64,000 nucleotides of DNA from Mycobacterium sp. DL592 (GCF_011694515.1 NZ_CP050192.1:2601301-2665300); one strand, 5' to 3'; numbered from the stretch's first letter, positions 23,291-37,243 are shown. A program made the numbers and translations. The notes: generated by a model not told the origin, from the letters alone.

Positions 23291-23725
23291 TCACGCGTTC
23301 TTCCAGACGACCGCGGTGGCGCCATCGATGTGCATGACGGTGACGTGGTCGCCGGGTTCATACACATCGTTGTCGTTGTAGGGGCGGGCCGTCCAGACCT
23401 CGCCATCGAGCTTGACCTGGCCTTCATGCTGCGTTATCCGGTCGAGCACCAGCGCATTCTTGCCTTCGAGCGCTTTGACCGGATCCTGCATCCCCTCGCC
23501 CGGCGTCAGTTTTCGCCGCAGCGCCGGGCGCACCAGGGCGAGCAGCAGGATCGACACCACCAGGAACACCGCGCCATCGGCCCACACCGGCAAGTCGAGA
23601 AGCCAGCTCGACGCGGCGGCGGCAAGCGCACCACCGGAAAGCATCAGCAAGAACATGTCACCGGTGAGCGCCTCGGCACCGGCAAGACCCAGGGCGACAA
23701 TGAGCCAGATCAGCGCCGCGGGCAT
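23291..23725 (-). CDS. NfeD-family membrane protein
   Basis: 144 residues: two or three N-terminal membrane helices (about residues 5-70) and a C-terminal OB-fold domain (about 85-144, with GxxxxLDGExWxARP). This is the short NfeD1b type without a protease domain, and it matches Rv1487. It acts with the SPFH protein encoded 35 nt downstream, probably as an assembly partner at the inner membrane. Confidence 0.9.
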   Translation of the reverse strand: MPAALIWLIVALGLAGAEALTGDMFLLMLSGGALAAAASSWLLDLPVWADGAVFLVVSILLLALVRPALRRKLTPGEGMQDPVKALEGKNALVLDRITQHEGQVKLDGEVWTARPYNDNDVYEPGDHVTVMHIDGATAVVWKNA

Positions 23726-23803
23726 ACCTGCAGGATACGCGGGAATCCGAACGGGCGGTTGAAGAAGGCCAGTTCAAGGTAGACCCACTACACTTCCAAC
23801 ATC

Positions 23804-24673
23804 ATGTGGTGTCCCAGTGTTTCGCTATCGATGTGGGCCAACGCCTGGCTGGCCGGCCAGGCCGCGCCCGACGATGTCTTGGACGCGTTATCTTCTTGGG
23901 CGCCAACACATTCGGTCACCGCATACGACTCGGTCGCCGCCGGCCGCACCGGCCTGCCGTGGCCCGACGTCGATGACGCGGGTGCGGTGTCGCTGCTGCA
24001 GACGGTCCGCAGCATCGCCGGCCGCCGAACCGATGTCGCCTGGCCCTCGCGGCCCTCGATCACCGTGGCGCTACCGGTGCCCGGCGACGTGCGCGGCCTG
24101 GCGGCCGGTACGCAGTTCCAGCGAGACGCACTGGCCTCCGGCGAGGCGATCATCATCACCGGGCCTGACGGCGAGGCCGTGGGCCTGGTCCCAGATTTCG
24201 AGTACGACGACGCCGATGACGAGCTTCCCGACGGCGACCGGTTCCCCGAACTGTGCGCCCTGTCTTGGACGGTGTACTCGCTGCCTGCCGGTCCCACACC
24301 CGATCACCTCGACCTCGGCGAGGCCGAGTATGCGCTGCGTTCGGCGGTGCGCTCGGCCGCTGAAGCCCTCGGTGCTCTGGAGCTGGGTTCGGCAGGCGGA
24401 GTAGACGACCCGCGCGGACTGGTCGAGCAGGTGCTCGAGACCAGCCAGCACCACCGCGCCCCCGACCATGCCCCGACCCGGGCGCTACGGGTCTTGGAGA
24501 ACGCCGCCCGCGTTGACGCCATCATCACGGTCAGCTCCGGACTGATGCCGATCGGCATCCAGAGTGCGTCGGAAGCTCAGATCGCCAACGAGGCGCTGCG
24601 GCCGCTGGCCGCGGTGGTGCGCTCGGCCCGGATCGCCGCGGTCACCGCGATTCTGGAGTCGGCCTGGCAGTAG
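23804..24673 (+). CDS. Conserved mycobacterial hypothetical protein (Rv1486c-like)
   Basis: 289 residues, acidic and Ala-rich, with no membrane helix or catalytic motif that I recognise. The acidic stretch [17 protein letters not shown] lies near residue 130. Position and length match the mycobacterial gene between nfeD and hemH (Rv1486c). A TACACT hexamer at 23789-23794 ends 9 nt before the ATG and no ribosome site is visible, so the mRNA may be nearly leaderless. The last 32 nt overlap the end of convergent hemH. Function unknown. Confidence 0.75.
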   Translation: MWCPSVSLSMWANAWLAGQAAPDDVLDALSSWAPTHSVTAYDSVAAGRTGLPWPDVDDAGAVSLLQTVRSIAGRRTDVAWPSRPSITVALPVPGDVRGLAAGTQFQRDALASGEAIIITGPDGEAVGLVPDFEYDDADDELPDGDRFPELCALSWTVYSLPAGPTPDHLDLGEAEYALRSAVRSAAEALGALELGSAGGVDDPRGLVEQVLETSQHHRAPDHAPTRALRVLENAARVDAIITVSSGLMPIGIQSASEAQIANEALRPLAAVVRSARIAAVTAILESAWQ

Positions 24674-25733
24674 TGGGGCGACCGGCAGCAGCCGCCGCGG
24701 CGGCGCTGGCCACGCAGTCCGCCGTGCAGAACTGGCCGTTGACACTCGAACCGTAGCCCGCAACCGGCTGGGCGCCAGCGACTCTGCGGGGTGCCCGGCC
24801 CTCACGTGCCTCGTCGAGCAGGTCGAGCACCAGGCGCGCGAAGCGCCGTTGCGCGTTGGGAGTCGATGCCCTGGCGAGCGTGACGCCGAGTTCGTCTGCC
24901 TGCTCGCGCAATTCGTTGTCAAGATCCCAGATGACCTCGATGTGGTCGGAGACGAAGCCCACCGGGCACACGATGACGGCCTTGGTACCGGACGCAGCCA
25001 ACGCCGAAAGGTGATCGCCGACATCGGGTTCCAGCCACGGCACCTGCGGCGGCCCGGACCGCGACTGCCACACCTGGTCGTAGTCGTCGTATCCGGCTGC
25101 CGCCGCGACCAGGCCTGCGCAGTAGGCGACCTGGCGGGCATAGAGATCCTGTCCGCACCGGTCGGCGGCGCGCTGCGGGATGGAATGCGCGGTGAACACC
25201 AATCTCGCATCCGCGCGCAATGATTCGGGCAGGGTCGCGACCGCGTCGGCGATCGCCTCGGCGAACATCTCGACCAGCAGCGGGTGGTCGAAGAACTGCC
25301 GCAGCTTGACCAGTTCCGGTGCACCCTTGCCGACGGCGGCGCGGGCGCGGCTGAGGTCCTCCTGGTACTGCGCGCAACCGGAGTAGCCGCCCCAGGCCGA
25401 CGTGGTGAACACCGCCGCCCGGCGCACTCCGTCGGATGTCATTGTCGCGACGGTGTCTTCGACGAATGGATGCCAGTTCCGGTTGCCGAAGTACACCGGA
25501 ATGTTCTCGCCCCGGTCGGCGAGTTCGGCGACGATCTCGTCGATGAGGGCACGGTTGATGGCGTTGATCGGCGAGACGCCACCGAAGTGCAGATAGTGTT
25601 CGGCGACACCGGCGAGGCGCTCTGGCGGTATCCCCCGGCCGCGGGTGACGTTTTCCAGGAACGGCATCACCTGATCCGGGCCTTCGGGACCGCCGAAGGA
25701 CAGGACCAGCAGCGCGTCGAAGTTCTCGGCCAT
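24642..25733 (-). CDS. hemH: Ferrochelatase (coproporphyrin ferrochelatase CpfC/HemH)
   Basis: 363 residues. The N-terminus reads [22 protein letters not shown] and the core has FTAHSIP with the catalytic His. The C-terminal NGQFCTADC has Cys residues of the kind that ligate the [2Fe-2S] cluster in actinobacterial ferrochelatases. In Actinobacteria the enzyme inserts Fe(II) into coproporphyrin III in the coproporphyrin-dependent haem route. It follows inhA with a 3-nt gap, as in M. tuberculosis (fabG1-inhA-hemH). The C-terminal Ala/Pro-rich tail is slightly longer than usual and overlaps the convergent gene by 32 nt. Confidence 0.95.
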   Translation of the reverse strand: MAENFDALLVLSFGGPEGPDQVMPFLENVTRGRGIPPERLAGVAEHYLHFGGVSPINAINRALIDEIVAELADRGENIPVYFGNRNWHPFVEDTVATMTSDGVRRAAVFTTSAWGGYSGCAQYQEDLSRARAAVGKGAPELVKLRQFFDHPLLVEMFAEAIADAVATLPESLRADARLVFTAHSIPQRAADRCGQDLYARQVAYCAGLVAAAAGYDDYDQVWQSRSGPPQVPWLEPDVGDHLSALAASGTKAVIVCPVGFVSDHIEVIWDLDNELREQADELGVTLARASTPNAQRRFARLVLDLLDEAREGRAPRRVAGAQPVAGYGSSVNGQFCTADCVASAAAAAAAGRPTTARPTPESR

Positions 25734-25736
25734 CCG

Positions 25737-26546
25737 CTAGAGCAGCTGCGTGCTGGCGCCGCCGTCGGCGTAGATGATCGTGCCGGTGGTGGCGGGCAGC
25801 CACTCGGAGATGAGCGCGCAGACGGTCTTGGCCACCGGGGTGGGATCCTTCATGTCCCAGCCGAGCGGGGCACGCTGATCCCAGCCCTCTTCGAGCAGCT
25901 GCATCTGGGCGCCGGCCTCGTCACCGAGGGCACCGCCCACGATCGCACTCATGGCCAGGGTCCGAATGGGTCCTGCGGCAACGAGATTGGACCGCACGCC
26001 GTACTTGCCGGCCTCGCGGGCCACGAAGCGGTTGACCGACTCCAGTGCGCTCTTGGCAACTGTCATCCAGTTGTAGGCCGGCATCGCGCGGGTCGGGTCG
26101 AAGTCCATGCCGACGATCCCTCCGCCGGCGTTCATGATCGGCAGGGTCGCCTTGGCCAGCGAGGCATACGAGTAGGCCGAGATGTGGATGCCTTTGGCGA
26201 CATCCTCGTAGGGGGCGTCGAAGAACGGGTTGATGCCCATCCCGGTCTGCGGCATGAATCCGATGGAGTGCACCACGCCGTCGAGCTTGTTGCCCTCCCC
26301 GATCACCTCGGAGATCCGGCCGGCCAGCGAGTCGAGGTGCTCCTGGTTCTGCACGTCGAGCTCCAGCAGCGGCGCCGGGCTCGGCAACCGGTCGATGATG
26401 CGCTGAATCAGGCGCAGCCGGTCGAAGCCGGTACAGATGATCTCCGCGCCCTGCTCCTGGGCGACGCGGGCGATGTGGAATGCGATCGACGAGTCGGTGA
26501 TGATCCCGGTGACCAGGATGCGCTTACCTTCGAGAAGCCCTGCCAT
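25737..26546 (-). CDS. inhA: NADH-dependent enoyl-ACP reductase InhA
   Basis: 269 residues, the same length as M. tuberculosis InhA and almost colinear with it. Catalytic Tyr158 and Lys165 are present in AYNWMTVAK. Positions altered in isoniazid- or ethionamide-resistant strains carry the wild-type residues here: Ile21 in DSSIAF and Ser94 in VHSIGFMP. It reduces long-chain trans-2-enoyl-ACP in the FAS-II cycle for mycolic acids. It is 56 nt downstream of fabG1, in one operon with it and hemH. Confidence 0.98.
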   Translation of the reverse strand: MAGLLEGKRILVTGIITDSSIAFHIARVAQEQGAEIICTGFDRLRLIQRIIDRLPSPAPLLELDVQNQEHLDSLAGRISEVIGEGNKLDGVVHSIGFMPQTGMGINPFFDAPYEDVAKGIHISAYSYASLAKATLPIMNAGGGIVGMDFDPTRAMPAYNWMTVAKSALESVNRFVAREAGKYGVRSNLVAAGPIRTLAMSAIVGGALGDEAGAQMQLLEEGWDQRAPLGWDMKDPTPVAKTVCALISEWLPATTGTIIYADGGASTQLL

Positions 26547-26602
26547 GTCCGTCCTTATCCTCTAGTGACGCGGTGACGCTGTGACGTTTGACGCCCGGGG
26601 CC

Positions 26603-27438
<836 letters not shown>

Positions 27439-27443
27439 GGAAC

Positions 27444-28451
27444 TCAGCCGGGCAGGCGCCGGTTGATCAGCAGTGCCGCCAGGGCCGCCAGCGCCAGGAC
27501 CAGCGAACCCAGCCGCAGCCAACCGGTGCTGGCCTCACCCTTGATCGTCTCGTAGCCGATCTGGTCCTGCAGCGAGGTGAACACCTCTTTGAGTTGCTGC
27601 AGACTGGACGCGCTGTAGGACGTGCCGCCGGAGAGTTCGGCGATCTTCTTGAGCGTCTCGTCGTCGACGGGCACGGGCTGGCGCTGGTCGTTGATCTCCA
27701 CGTAGCCGTACGGGGTACCGAAGGACACCGTGGAGATGGGCACGCCCTGGTCCTTGGCTGTGCGCGCCGCAGTGAACGCACCCTTGGGGTTGTCGGGGTT
27801 GGACGGCACGGTTTCCTTGCCGTCGGACATCAGCACGATGCGGGCCGGCGGCGGGGTGTCGCCGCCGCCGATGACAGCGCCGACGGTCGCGATCGCCTGT
27901 AGGGAGGTGAAGATCGCCTCGCCGGTCGCGGTGCGGTCGGCCAGCTGCAGCTTGTCGATCGCGGCCTTGGTGGCCTCGCGGTTGGTCGTCGGTGACACCA
28001 GTACGGTGGCGGTACCGGCGTAGGCGATCAGGCCGAGGTTGATACCGGGTGTCAGCTGGTCGGCGAACTGCTTGGCGGCTTCCTGTGCGGCGGCCAGCCG
28101 GCTGGGCTCGACGTCGGTGGCGCGCATGGACTGCGAGACGTCGATGGTCAGCATCACCACGGCGCGATTACGCGGGATGCGCACGTCGTGAGTCGGACCG
28201 GCCATTGCCACGGTCAGCAGCACGAGCGAGGCCACCAGCAGGATCGCGGGCAGGTGCCGCCACTTGTTAGGCCTTTTGGGCGCAACGCTTTCCAGCAGTT
28301 CCATGTTGGCGAAGCGCAGAATGCGGCGCTGCCGGGCGAACTGGACGACGACGTAGAGCCCGACCAGACCCGCCACCAGCAGCAGGAACAGGAAGAACCA
28401 CGGGTGTGCGAAGCCGGACAGCGTCATCGGCCCGAGCAACGGCAATGTCAT
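27444..28451 (-). CDS. VWA-domain membrane protein of a MoxR-DUF58-VWA cluster
   Basis: 335 residues: two N-terminal membrane helices (about 15-38 and 65-85), a von Willebrand factor A domain with the metal site DVSQS (DxSxS) near residue 104, and a C-terminal helix (about 310-330) ending in basic residues. The BatA-like topology places the VWA domain outside the membrane. It matches Rv1481. It follows the DUF58 gene by 26 nt and probably works with MoxR1 in maturing or controlling an envelope complex. Confidence 0.9.
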   Translation of the reverse strand: MTLPLLGPMTLSGFAHPWFFLFLLLVAGLVGLYVVVQFARQRRILRFANMELLESVAPKRPNKWRHLPAILLVASLVLLTVAMAGPTHDVRIPRNRAVVMLTIDVSQSMRATDVEPSRLAAAQEAAKQFADQLTPGINLGLIAYAGTATVLVSPTTNREATKAAIDKLQLADRTATGEAIFTSLQAIATVGAVIGGGDTPPPARIVLMSDGKETVPSNPDNPKGAFTAARTAKDQGVPISTVSFGTPYGYVEINDQRQPVPVDDETLKKIAELSGGTSYSASSLQQLKEVFTSLQDQIGYETIKGEASTGWLRLGSLVLALAALAALLINRRLPG

Positions 28452-28477
28452 ATCAGACCTGTCATTGTTGATTCGCC

Positions 28478-29422
28478 TTACTGGCTGCCCGCCAGGGCGC
28501 CGCGGCGCCGGGACGCGACGAACCGCACGATGTCGGCGATCCAGTCACGGTCGGTGCGCAGGGTCATCATCGGCGCCCCGCACCGACGCAGCGTGCGCGC
28601 GACTTCCTCGCGGTGGGCCGTGGCGGCCCTTGCGAAGTCGTCACGCAGTTGGGCGTCGATGGTGAACTCGCGGGTGACACCGGATTCGGTGTCCTGCAGG
28701 ATGACGTCGCCCACGTCGGGCAGCTCCACGTCGCGCGGGTCGAGCACCTCGATACCCAGCACCTCGTGCCGGGCGGCGATGGCACGCAACGGGCGCATCC
28801 AGTTGATCGGGCCGAGGAAGTCGCTGACCACGACCGCCATCCCGCGGCGGCGTTCGGGCCTGCGCAGGGCGTCGATCGCCGACGCCAGGTCGCCCCGGAC
28901 GCCCAGCGGGGCCCGCGGCGAGGTGGCGATCGCACGCAGGAGCGTCTGCTCGTGCTGCCGGCCGGACTTCGCGGGCACCCGCACGATCTGGTCGCCGTTG
29001 GCGATGATGGCGCCGATGCGGTTACCGCCGCCGCTGTTGAGGTAGGTGATCGCCGCGGCCGCCGCGACGGCGAGGTCGCGCTTCTCACACCCTGCAGTGC
29101 CGAAGTCGAGGCTGGCCGACATGTCGACCACCAGCCAGGTCTCCAGTTCGCGGTCGGCGATCATCTGCCGGACGTGCGGGTGGGTGGTGCGGGCGGTCAC
29201 CGACCAGTCCATCCGCCGGACGTCGTCGCCGGGCTGATACATCCGCGACTCCCCCGGCTCCGAACCGGGGCCGGGGATCAGGCCGAGATGGTTGCCCTGC
29301 AGCACCCCGTCGAGCTTGCGCTTGACGGTGAGCTCGAGGGTCCGCAATGCGGCCGACAGCTTGGCGTCACCGATCTCACCGCGCTGGAACGACGGCGGGT
29401 GGACGGTCTCGGACTCGCTCAC
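28478..29422 (-). CDS. DUF58 protein of the MoxR cluster
   Basis: 314 residues. The DUF58 signature [15 protein letters not shown] lies near residues 68-82, followed by a VWA-like metal site DMSAS. Unlike many DUF58 proteins it has no evident membrane helix, so it is probably cytoplasmic. The ATG overlaps the moxR1 stop by 4 nt (ATGA). It is equivalent to Rv1480 and is a likely adaptor between the MoxR AAA+ ATPase and the VWA membrane protein. Confidence 0.92.
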   Translation of the reverse strand: MSESETVHPPSFQRGEIGDAKLSAALRTLELTVKRKLDGVLQGNHLGLIPGPGSEPGESRMYQPGDDVRRMDWSVTARTTHPHVRQMIADRELETWLVVDMSASLDFGTAGCEKRDLAVAAAAAITYLNSGGGNRIGAIIANGDQIVRVPAKSGRQHEQTLLRAIATSPRAPLGVRGDLASAIDALRRPERRRGMAVVVSDFLGPINWMRPLRAIAARHEVLGIEVLDPRDVELPDVGDVILQDTESGVTREFTIDAQLRDDFARAATAHREEVARTLRRCGAPMMTLRTDRDWIADIVRFVASRRRGALAGSQ

Positions 29423-30546
29423 CGACCGTTAGAACCTGCCGCGGCGGGAACCACCGGTGGCACCGAATGTCCTTGTGCCGGAACGGCATTCACCTGGGGC
29501 AGCGCGACGGTCTGCAGGATCCGGCTGATCACCGTCTCGGCCTTGACGTCGTCGGCAAGCGCGTCGTAGGTCAGCACCAGCCGGTGCCGCAGCACGTCGG
29601 GGATGACGTCGATGACGTCCTGCGGGACGACGTAGTCACGGCCACGCACCAGAGCCAGGGCCCGGGCGGCAGCGATGATGCCCAGCGAGGCGCGCGGCGA
29701 GGCGCCGAAAGCGATCCATGCCTTGACGTCGCTGAGCCCGAACTGCTCGGGGCGCCGAGTCGCGGTGACCACACGCACCACATAGTCGACCAGTGCGTGG
29801 TGCACGAAGTTGTTGGCGGCCACATCCTGCAGCCGCAGCAGGTCACCGGTCTCGAGGATCTGCTTGGGCTCCGGCGGGGTGACACCCATCCGGTAGATGA
29901 TCTCGCGCTCTTCCTCCGGCGACGGGTAGTCGACGTTGATCTTGAACAGGAAGCGGTCGCGCTGCGCCTCGGGCAGGGGGTAGACGCCCTCGTTCTCGAT
30001 CGGGTTCTGCGTCGCCATCACCAGGAAGGGCTTGGGCAGCGGGTAGGTTTTGCCGCCGATGGAGATCTTGCGCTCAGCCATCACTTCGAGCAGGGCCGAC
30101 TGGACCTTTGCCGGAGCACGGTTGATCTCGTCGGCGAGCAGGAAGTTGACGACCACCGGGCCGAGTTCGATATCGAACTCCTCGCGGCCCTGACGGTAGA
30201 TGCGGGTACCGATGATGTCGGTGGGCACCAGGTCGGGGGTGAACTGGATGCGGGCGAAGGTGCCGCCGACGACCTTGGCGAAGGTCTCCACGGCCAGCGT
30301 CTTGGCCACGCCGGGCACACCCTCGAGGAGCACATGGCCCTTGGCGAGCAGCCCGACCAGGATCCGCTCGACCAGCTGGTCCTGGCCGACGATGATGCGC
30401 TTGACCTCGAAGATCGCCCGTTCCAGGGTGTGCACCTCACCGGCCAGCCCATTACCGCTCGGCGGCGGCGCGGCCGGGGATCCACTCGGGCCGGCAAAAC
30501 CCCCGGGGGCAGGAGAACCCGGGACCGACCCACCTGGTGACGTCAT
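29419..30546 (-). CDS. moxR1: MoxR-family AAA+ ATPase
   Basis: 375 residues from ATG 30546, chosen because GGAGG lies at 30553-30557, 6 nt upstream; the frame is open to 30612 but that part is not conserved. A Gly/Pro-rich N-terminus of about 35 residues precedes the AAA+ core: Walker A GVPGVAKT, Walker B LLADEINRAP, and the sensor segment VMATQNPIE. MoxR ATPases act as chaperones for VWA-protein complexes. It matches Rv1479 and heads the moxR1-DUF58-VWA operon, 140 nt after ripB. Confidence 0.95.
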   Translation of the reverse strand: MTSPGGSVPGSPAPGGFAGPSGSPAAPPPSGNGLAGEVHTLERAIFEVKRIIVGQDQLVERILVGLLAKGHVLLEGVPGVAKTLAVETFAKVVGGTFARIQFTPDLVPTDIIGTRIYRQGREEFDIELGPVVVNFLLADEINRAPAKVQSALLEVMAERKISIGGKTYPLPKPFLVMATQNPIENEGVYPLPEAQRDRFLFKINVDYPSPEEEREIIYRMGVTPPEPKQILETGDLLRLQDVAANNFVHHALVDYVVRVVTATRRPEQFGLSDVKAWIAFGASPRASLGIIAAARALALVRGRDYVVPQDVIDVIPDVLRHRLVLTYDALADDVKAETVISRILQTVALPQVNAVPAQGHSVPPVVPAAAGSNGR

Positions 30547-30686
30547 CAACTTCCTCCACAGCTGTTGGATTACTCGGGCGCCACCGTTGTGCACGGGCGC
30601 GCCCTGACACAACTATTCCAGGCGTTCCTGAATCCGTCGATGTGCCCGCTTGCTGGCGCGTCGGGGACCGGGCCCGGAGTCGGCGC

Positions 30687-31382
30687 CTAGGTCTCGATGA
30701 TGCGCGTCAGATACGGGGTCATGCCCGCGGTGCGGACCGGGCTGACGGTGACCTGCCCGGCGGCCGACGACGCCTCCAGCATCTGGCCGTTGCCGAGGTA
30801 GATGGTGACGTGCTGGGTGCCGTCGGGGCCGTAGAAGATCAAGTCGCCGCGTTTGGCCTGCGAGGGCGGAATGTGCCTGCCCGCGGTGTACTGGTCGCCG
30901 GAGTACTTGGGCAGCAGGACACCAACGCCGGCGTATGCGTAGCGCACGAAGCCCGAGCAGTCGTAGCCGATCTTTCCGGCGTCCTGCTCCACGCCGGCGC
31001 TGGGTCCGTTGACCGCGCCGCCGCCCCACGAGTACGGGACACCACGCTGGGAGGCGCCGCGGGCGATGACGTATTCGATGGCCTGCGGCCCGCTCACCCT
31101 GCCGCCGGCCAGCGCGGTGGGCGACCCGCCACCGAACCCGAGGCCGGAGAGGAACTTGCGACCGAGGTCCATCGTGGCCTGGGCAGCTTGCTGAGTCACC
31201 TGCAGCGACGCGTTGGCGACGGCGACCGGATCACCGGGCGCTCCGGCGCTCAGAATTTTCGGCAACGTCGGATCCCACTCGCCCGGGTCCGCCTGGGCCG
31301 GACTGGCGAAACCCAGTGCCAGAGCCAGCACGGTCAGGATCGTCCCGACGGCGTGAAGGCGTCGAGAGGCATTGCGAGACAT
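30687..31382 (-). CDS. ripB: Secreted NlpC/P60 peptidoglycan endopeptidase RipB
   Basis: 231 residues: signal peptide (about 1-31, cleavage near PAQA-DPG), then a C-terminal NlpC/P60 domain with the catalytic Cys in GYDCSGF and His in QHVTIYLGNG. It cleaves the D-Glu to meso-DAP bond of the stem peptide. It is shorter than RipA and lacks the coiled-coil inhibitory segment. It lies 16 nt downstream of ripA with a GGAG ribosome site, so it is cotranscribed. Equivalent to Rv1478. Confidence 0.95.
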   Translation of the reverse strand: MSRNASRRLHAVGTILTVLALALGFASPAQADPGEWDPTLPKILSAGAPGDPVAVANASLQVTQQAAQATMDLGRKFLSGLGFGGGSPTALAGGRVSGPQAIEYVIARGASQRGVPYSWGGGAVNGPSAGVEQDAGKIGYDCSGFVRYAYAGVGVLLPKYSGDQYTAGRHIPPSQAKRGDLIFYGPDGTQHVTIYLGNGQMLEASSAAGQVTVSPVRTAGMTPYLTRIIET

Positions 31383-31398
31383 GGGATTTACTCCGTCC

Positions 31399-32862
31399 CT
31401 AATTGATGTAGCGGATCACGTAGGGCGTCATGCCACTGGTGCGCACGGGCGAGATCTTCACCGTCGAGCCGGTGTAGGGCGCCTCGAGCATCTGGCCGTT
31501 ACCCAGGTAGAGGGTGACGTGCTGGCTGCCACCGGGGCCGTAGAAGATCACGTCACCGCGCTGCATCTGCGACGTCGGGATCTTGGTGCCCATGTTGTAC
31601 TGCGATCCCGAGTAGTGCGGCAGCTTGATGCCGACCCCGGCGAACGAGTAGAGGATCAGCCCGGAGCAGTCGAACCCGACTGTGCCCGCACCACTGTCGA
31701 TGCCGTTGCTGGGGCCGTTGGCGGTGCCACCGCCCCACGAGTACGGCACACCGATCTGCGACATCCCTCGCTTGATGACGTATTCGATGGCTTGTGAGCC
31801 ATAGACGTAGGGGATGGCACCGTTGGTGATCCCGGTGTCGTCCGGCTTCAGGATGCCGAGCTTCTGCAGGAAGCTCTTGCCGAGCTGCTGGGTGGTCTGC
31901 AGGGAACTCGACGCGATCTGCAGCACCGCGTTGATGATCTGGATCGGGTCACCGGAGACGAAAGCGCTGGGCACCGCCGGCAGGGTGAGATCCCACTCCG
32001 AGGCGTTGCCGTAGGGCACCTTGGCGTCACCGGGAGCCGCGGCCGAACCCGGCGCGGCCGGATCCCACCGGTCCCCCGAGCCACCTGCGCCCGGGGCCGC
32101 CGCCTGTGGCACCGCGGCGGGCGCACCCGCCCCGGAAGCGGCCGGAGCCGACCACTGCCGGGCGGCGTCGAGCTTCTGCTGTGCGGTCCTGCGCTCGGCG
32201 GCCAGCTGGTCGATCTGGGCCTGCTGGGTCCGGAACGTCTTCTGCGCCTCGGTGAGCGCGGTGACGGCCGCGTTCTGGCTGGACTCGGCGTCGATCACGG
32301 CCTGGTCGGCCTTCTGCTTGGCCAGTCGCGCCGCGGATTCCTTGTTCACCACTTCGGTGCGGGCCCGCTGCAGGTCGGTCATGACCTGCTCGGCGCTGAC
32401 GGCCAGGGTCTGGCTGGCCGCGGCGCTGGAGATGATCTGGTCGGGGTTGGTGGCCATCACCAACGAGGCCGAGGGCCCGTTGATGTAGCTGGCCGCGGCG
32501 AAGGTGTCGAAGCGCTTCTGGGCGTCGCCGATCGCGGCATCAGCCGCCTTGACGGCATCCTGGCTGGCGGTGACCTGCTGCTGGGCGGTTGCGGCGGCGT
32601 CCCGTGCGTCCTGAACGGCGACGATCGCCTTGTTGACGCTCTCCTGCTGTTGCTGGACCTGGGCGCCGATGTCGTCGAGGCGCTGGTTGGCCTGGGCGAC
32701 GTCGGCGATGAGCGCGGCCATCGAATTAGGCCCCGGGCTCGGCTCGGCCTGCGCCATCCCCGGCATGCTCAGCATCAGCCCGACGCTGAGCACCAGCGGG
32801 CACATCGGTTTCGTGATACGAAACGCCGGCCGGAAGAGAGAGCCGCGATCGGTACTTCTCAT
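31399..32862 (-). CDS. ripA: Secreted peptidoglycan endopeptidase RipA
   Basis: 487 residues from ATG 32862, with AAGGGG about 11 nt upstream; the open frame begins at 32889 but M. tuberculosis RipA starts at the MRR-type basic segment. Signal peptide up to about residue 40 (GMAQA), then an Ala/Gln-rich coiled coil (about 45-240), a Pro/Ala/Gly linker, and a C-terminal NlpC/P60 domain with Cys in GFDCSGL and His in QHVTLYLGNG. It is the septal D,L-endopeptidase needed for daughter-cell separation, kept inactive by the N-terminal region until processed. The catalytic domain is closely related to that of RipB, an old tandem duplication. Confidence 0.96.
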   Translation of the reverse strand: MRSTDRGSLFRPAFRITKPMCPLVLSVGLMLSMPGMAQAEPSPGPNSMAALIADVAQANQRLDDIGAQVQQQQESVNKAIVAVQDARDAAATAQQQVTASQDAVKAADAAIGDAQKRFDTFAAASYINGPSASLVMATNPDQIISSAAASQTLAVSAEQVMTDLQRARTEVVNKESAARLAKQKADQAVIDAESSQNAAVTALTEAQKTFRTQQAQIDQLAAERRTAQQKLDAARQWSAPAASGAGAPAAVPQAAAPGAGGSGDRWDPAAPGSAAAPGDAKVPYGNASEWDLTLPAVPSAFVSGDPIQIINAVLQIASSSLQTTQQLGKSFLQKLGILKPDDTGITNGAIPYVYGSQAIEYVIKRGMSQIGVPYSWGGGTANGPSNGIDSGAGTVGFDCSGLILYSFAGVGIKLPHYSGSQYNMGTKIPTSQMQRGDVIFYGPGGSQHVTLYLGNGQMLEAPYTGSTVKISPVRTSGMTPYVIRYIN

Positions 32863-32894
32863 TCGACTCTGGTCCCCTTTACTCCACACACACA

Positions 32895-32963
32895 GTCACG
32901 CCAGCAACAGATGTCACATGAGCCTCATCAATAACAATGGCGACAGTTGCACCGTACGTCACA
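32895..32963. promoter_or_regulatory. Candidate MtrA-type boxes upstream of ripA
   Basis: Three GTCAC(A/G) hexamers on the plus strand lie upstream of ripA: 32895-32900, 32913-32918 and 32958-32963. MtrA, the two-component regulator of cell division genes in mycobacteria, recognises repeats built on GTCACA, and ripA is a reported MtrA target. The spacing (18 and 45 nt) is looser than a tight direct repeat, so this is suggestive only. The 192-nt region between ripA and the next gene is AT-rich. Confidence 0.3.
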
Positions 32964-33054
32964 TTTGTCGCAAGGGAAACTTCACGCAAGAATTACATCT
33001 TTGTCATTTACGGGATGTTGCCGAAAAGTAATCTTATTGATTTGCCAGAGTCGG

Positions 33055-33618
33055 CTATTTCTGCAGCTCAGCAGCACTTTCGCTATTTCGCGTATGCGCC
33101 GCCCGACGCTGCAGAACTCGGGTCAAAACCGCCGCTGCGGCGACCCCGACGACCAATGCGACCGTTAATCCCATCCAGGAGAAATCGGGCGTTTCCAACT
33201 GGTCGACGAATGCCTGCGTACCGATCACCGGGTTGGGCGCGGTCTTGGCCACGTCCTGGCCGGCCTCGAGGATCACCCGATCGAACGAGGGGCTGTACGT
33301 ACCGGCCCAGCCGGGGCTAAGGACCAGCACCGTCGCGCCGGGATTCGCGTGGCCGATCTCGGTGGCGATATCGCGCAACGGGGTGTCGATGGGCGGGCTG
33401 GTCGGCATCACCACGACCTTGAGGTCGATGCCCCTCTCGTTGGCTGCGGTGACGATCTTCTGCAGGGCCGGGGTATCCGCGCCCGGGGCGGCAACCCCGC
33501 CCTTTTTCACCTCGGACTGCACAGCGGCCATGCACTGCTCGAGCGGCGTAACCGGGGCCAGGCCCACGGTGCTGCACACATCCACCGGTATATATGTCGG
33601 CGCGTGCGGAATCGTCAC
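33055..33618 (-). CDS. Membrane-anchored conserved protein (Rv1476-like)
   Basis: 187 residues. A globular N-terminal region (about 1-140) with two Cys near the start (DVCSTVG, EQCMAA) is followed by one membrane helix (about 147-168, MGLTVALVVGVAAAAVL) and a short basic tail. Matches Rv1476, found upstream of ripA-ripB across mycobacteria. GTG 33618 has no ribosome site but TACGGT lies 8 nt upstream, so it may be leaderless. The N-terminal domain resembles TPM/DUF6676-type envelope domains only loosely. Likely linked to envelope work by position. Confidence 0.8.
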   Translation of the reverse strand: MTIPHAPTYIPVDVCSTVGLAPVTPLEQCMAAVQSEVKKGGVAAPGADTPALQKIVTAANERGIDLKVVVMPTSPPIDTPLRDIATEIGHANPGATVLVLSPGWAGTYSPSFDRVILEAGQDVAKTAPNPVIGTQAFVDQLETPDFSWMGLTVALVVGVAAAAVLTRVLQRRAAHTRNSESAAELQK

Positions 33619-33728
33619 GATCCCAGACCGTACCGCGCGGCACTGTCAGGGGTGGCACCACGCGCCGAGTGCGACAAGACTGATACCAGGCACCACTGCC
33701 GGGACCGGCAAGGGGTCCGCCCGCTTTG

Positions 33729-33744
33729 CAGGACAACCGTACTG
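33729..33744 (+). promoter_or_regulatory. AcnR operator in the acn promoter
   Basis: CAGGACAACCGTACTG fits every defined position of the AcnR consensus CAGNACnnncGTACTG known from corynebacterial and mycobacterial acn promoters. It ends one base before a TAGTAT -10-like hexamer, so bound AcnR would block RNA polymerase. The acnR gene lies directly downstream of acn. Confidence 0.75.
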
Positions 33745-33745
33745 T

Positions 33746-36652
<2,907 letters not shown>

Positions 36653-36676
36653 ACCGGACCTCGATCGGACAAGGAG

Positions 36677-37243
36677 ATGCCCCGGGTCAGCGAGGATCAT
36701 CTGGCGGCCCGCCGCCGCCAGATCCTCGCCGGCGCACGACGCTGCTTCGCCCAGTACGGGTACGACAAGGCGACCGTGCGCCGGCTCGAACAGACCATCG
36801 GAATGTCACGTGGCGCGATCTTCCACCACTTCCGCGACAAGGACACGTTGTTCTTCGAGCTGGCCCGCGAGGACGCCGAGCGGATGGCCGAGGTCGCCTC
36901 CCGCGAGGGCCTGATCCAGGTGATGCGCGACATGCTCGCCGCGCCAGACCAATTCGATTGGCTGGCAACGCGTTTGGAGATCGCCCGCAAGCTGCGCAAC
37001 GACCCGGTGTTCAACCAGGGCTGGGCAGAGCGTTCCGCGGAGTTGTCGGCGGCCACCAGCGACCGGCTGCACCGGCAGAAGCAGGCCGGCCGACTCCGCG
37101 ACGACGTGCCCAGGGACGTGTTGCAGTGCTACCTGGATCTGGTGCTCGACGGGCTGGTGGCCCGGCTGGCCGCGGGCGAGGATCCGGCCCGGCTGTCGGC
37201 AGTGCTCGACGTGGTCGAGGCGTCGGTGCGCGCTGACAGCTAG
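36677..37243 (+). CDS. acnR: TetR-family repressor of aconitase, AcnR
   Basis: 188 residues. The N-terminal TetR HTH spans about residues 10-55 (RRCFAQYGYDKATVRRLEQTIGMS, then GAIFHHFRDKDTLF); the C-terminal ligand domain is helical. In Corynebacterium the orthologue represses acn and responds to citrate and iron. Gene order acn-acnR and the consensus operator upstream of acn support the same role. Its stop shares a CTAG with the stop of the convergent small HTH gene. Matches Rv1474c. Confidence 0.9.
   Translation: MPRVSEDHLAARRRQILAGARRCFAQYGYDKATVRRLEQTIGMSRGAIFHHFRDKDTLFFELAREDAERMAEVASREGLIQVMRDMLAAPDQFDWLATRLEIARKLRNDPVFNQGWAERSAELSAATSDRLHRQKQAGRLRDDVPRDVLQCYLDLVLDGLVARLAAGEDPARLSAVLDVVEASVRADS

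Noticed and set aside
32863..33054. Possible c-di-AMP (ydaO-type) riboswitch upstream of ripA
   Set aside because: Such elements precede some actinobacterial wall-hydrolase genes, but the 192-nt region shows no recognisable core of that motif or a terminator stem.
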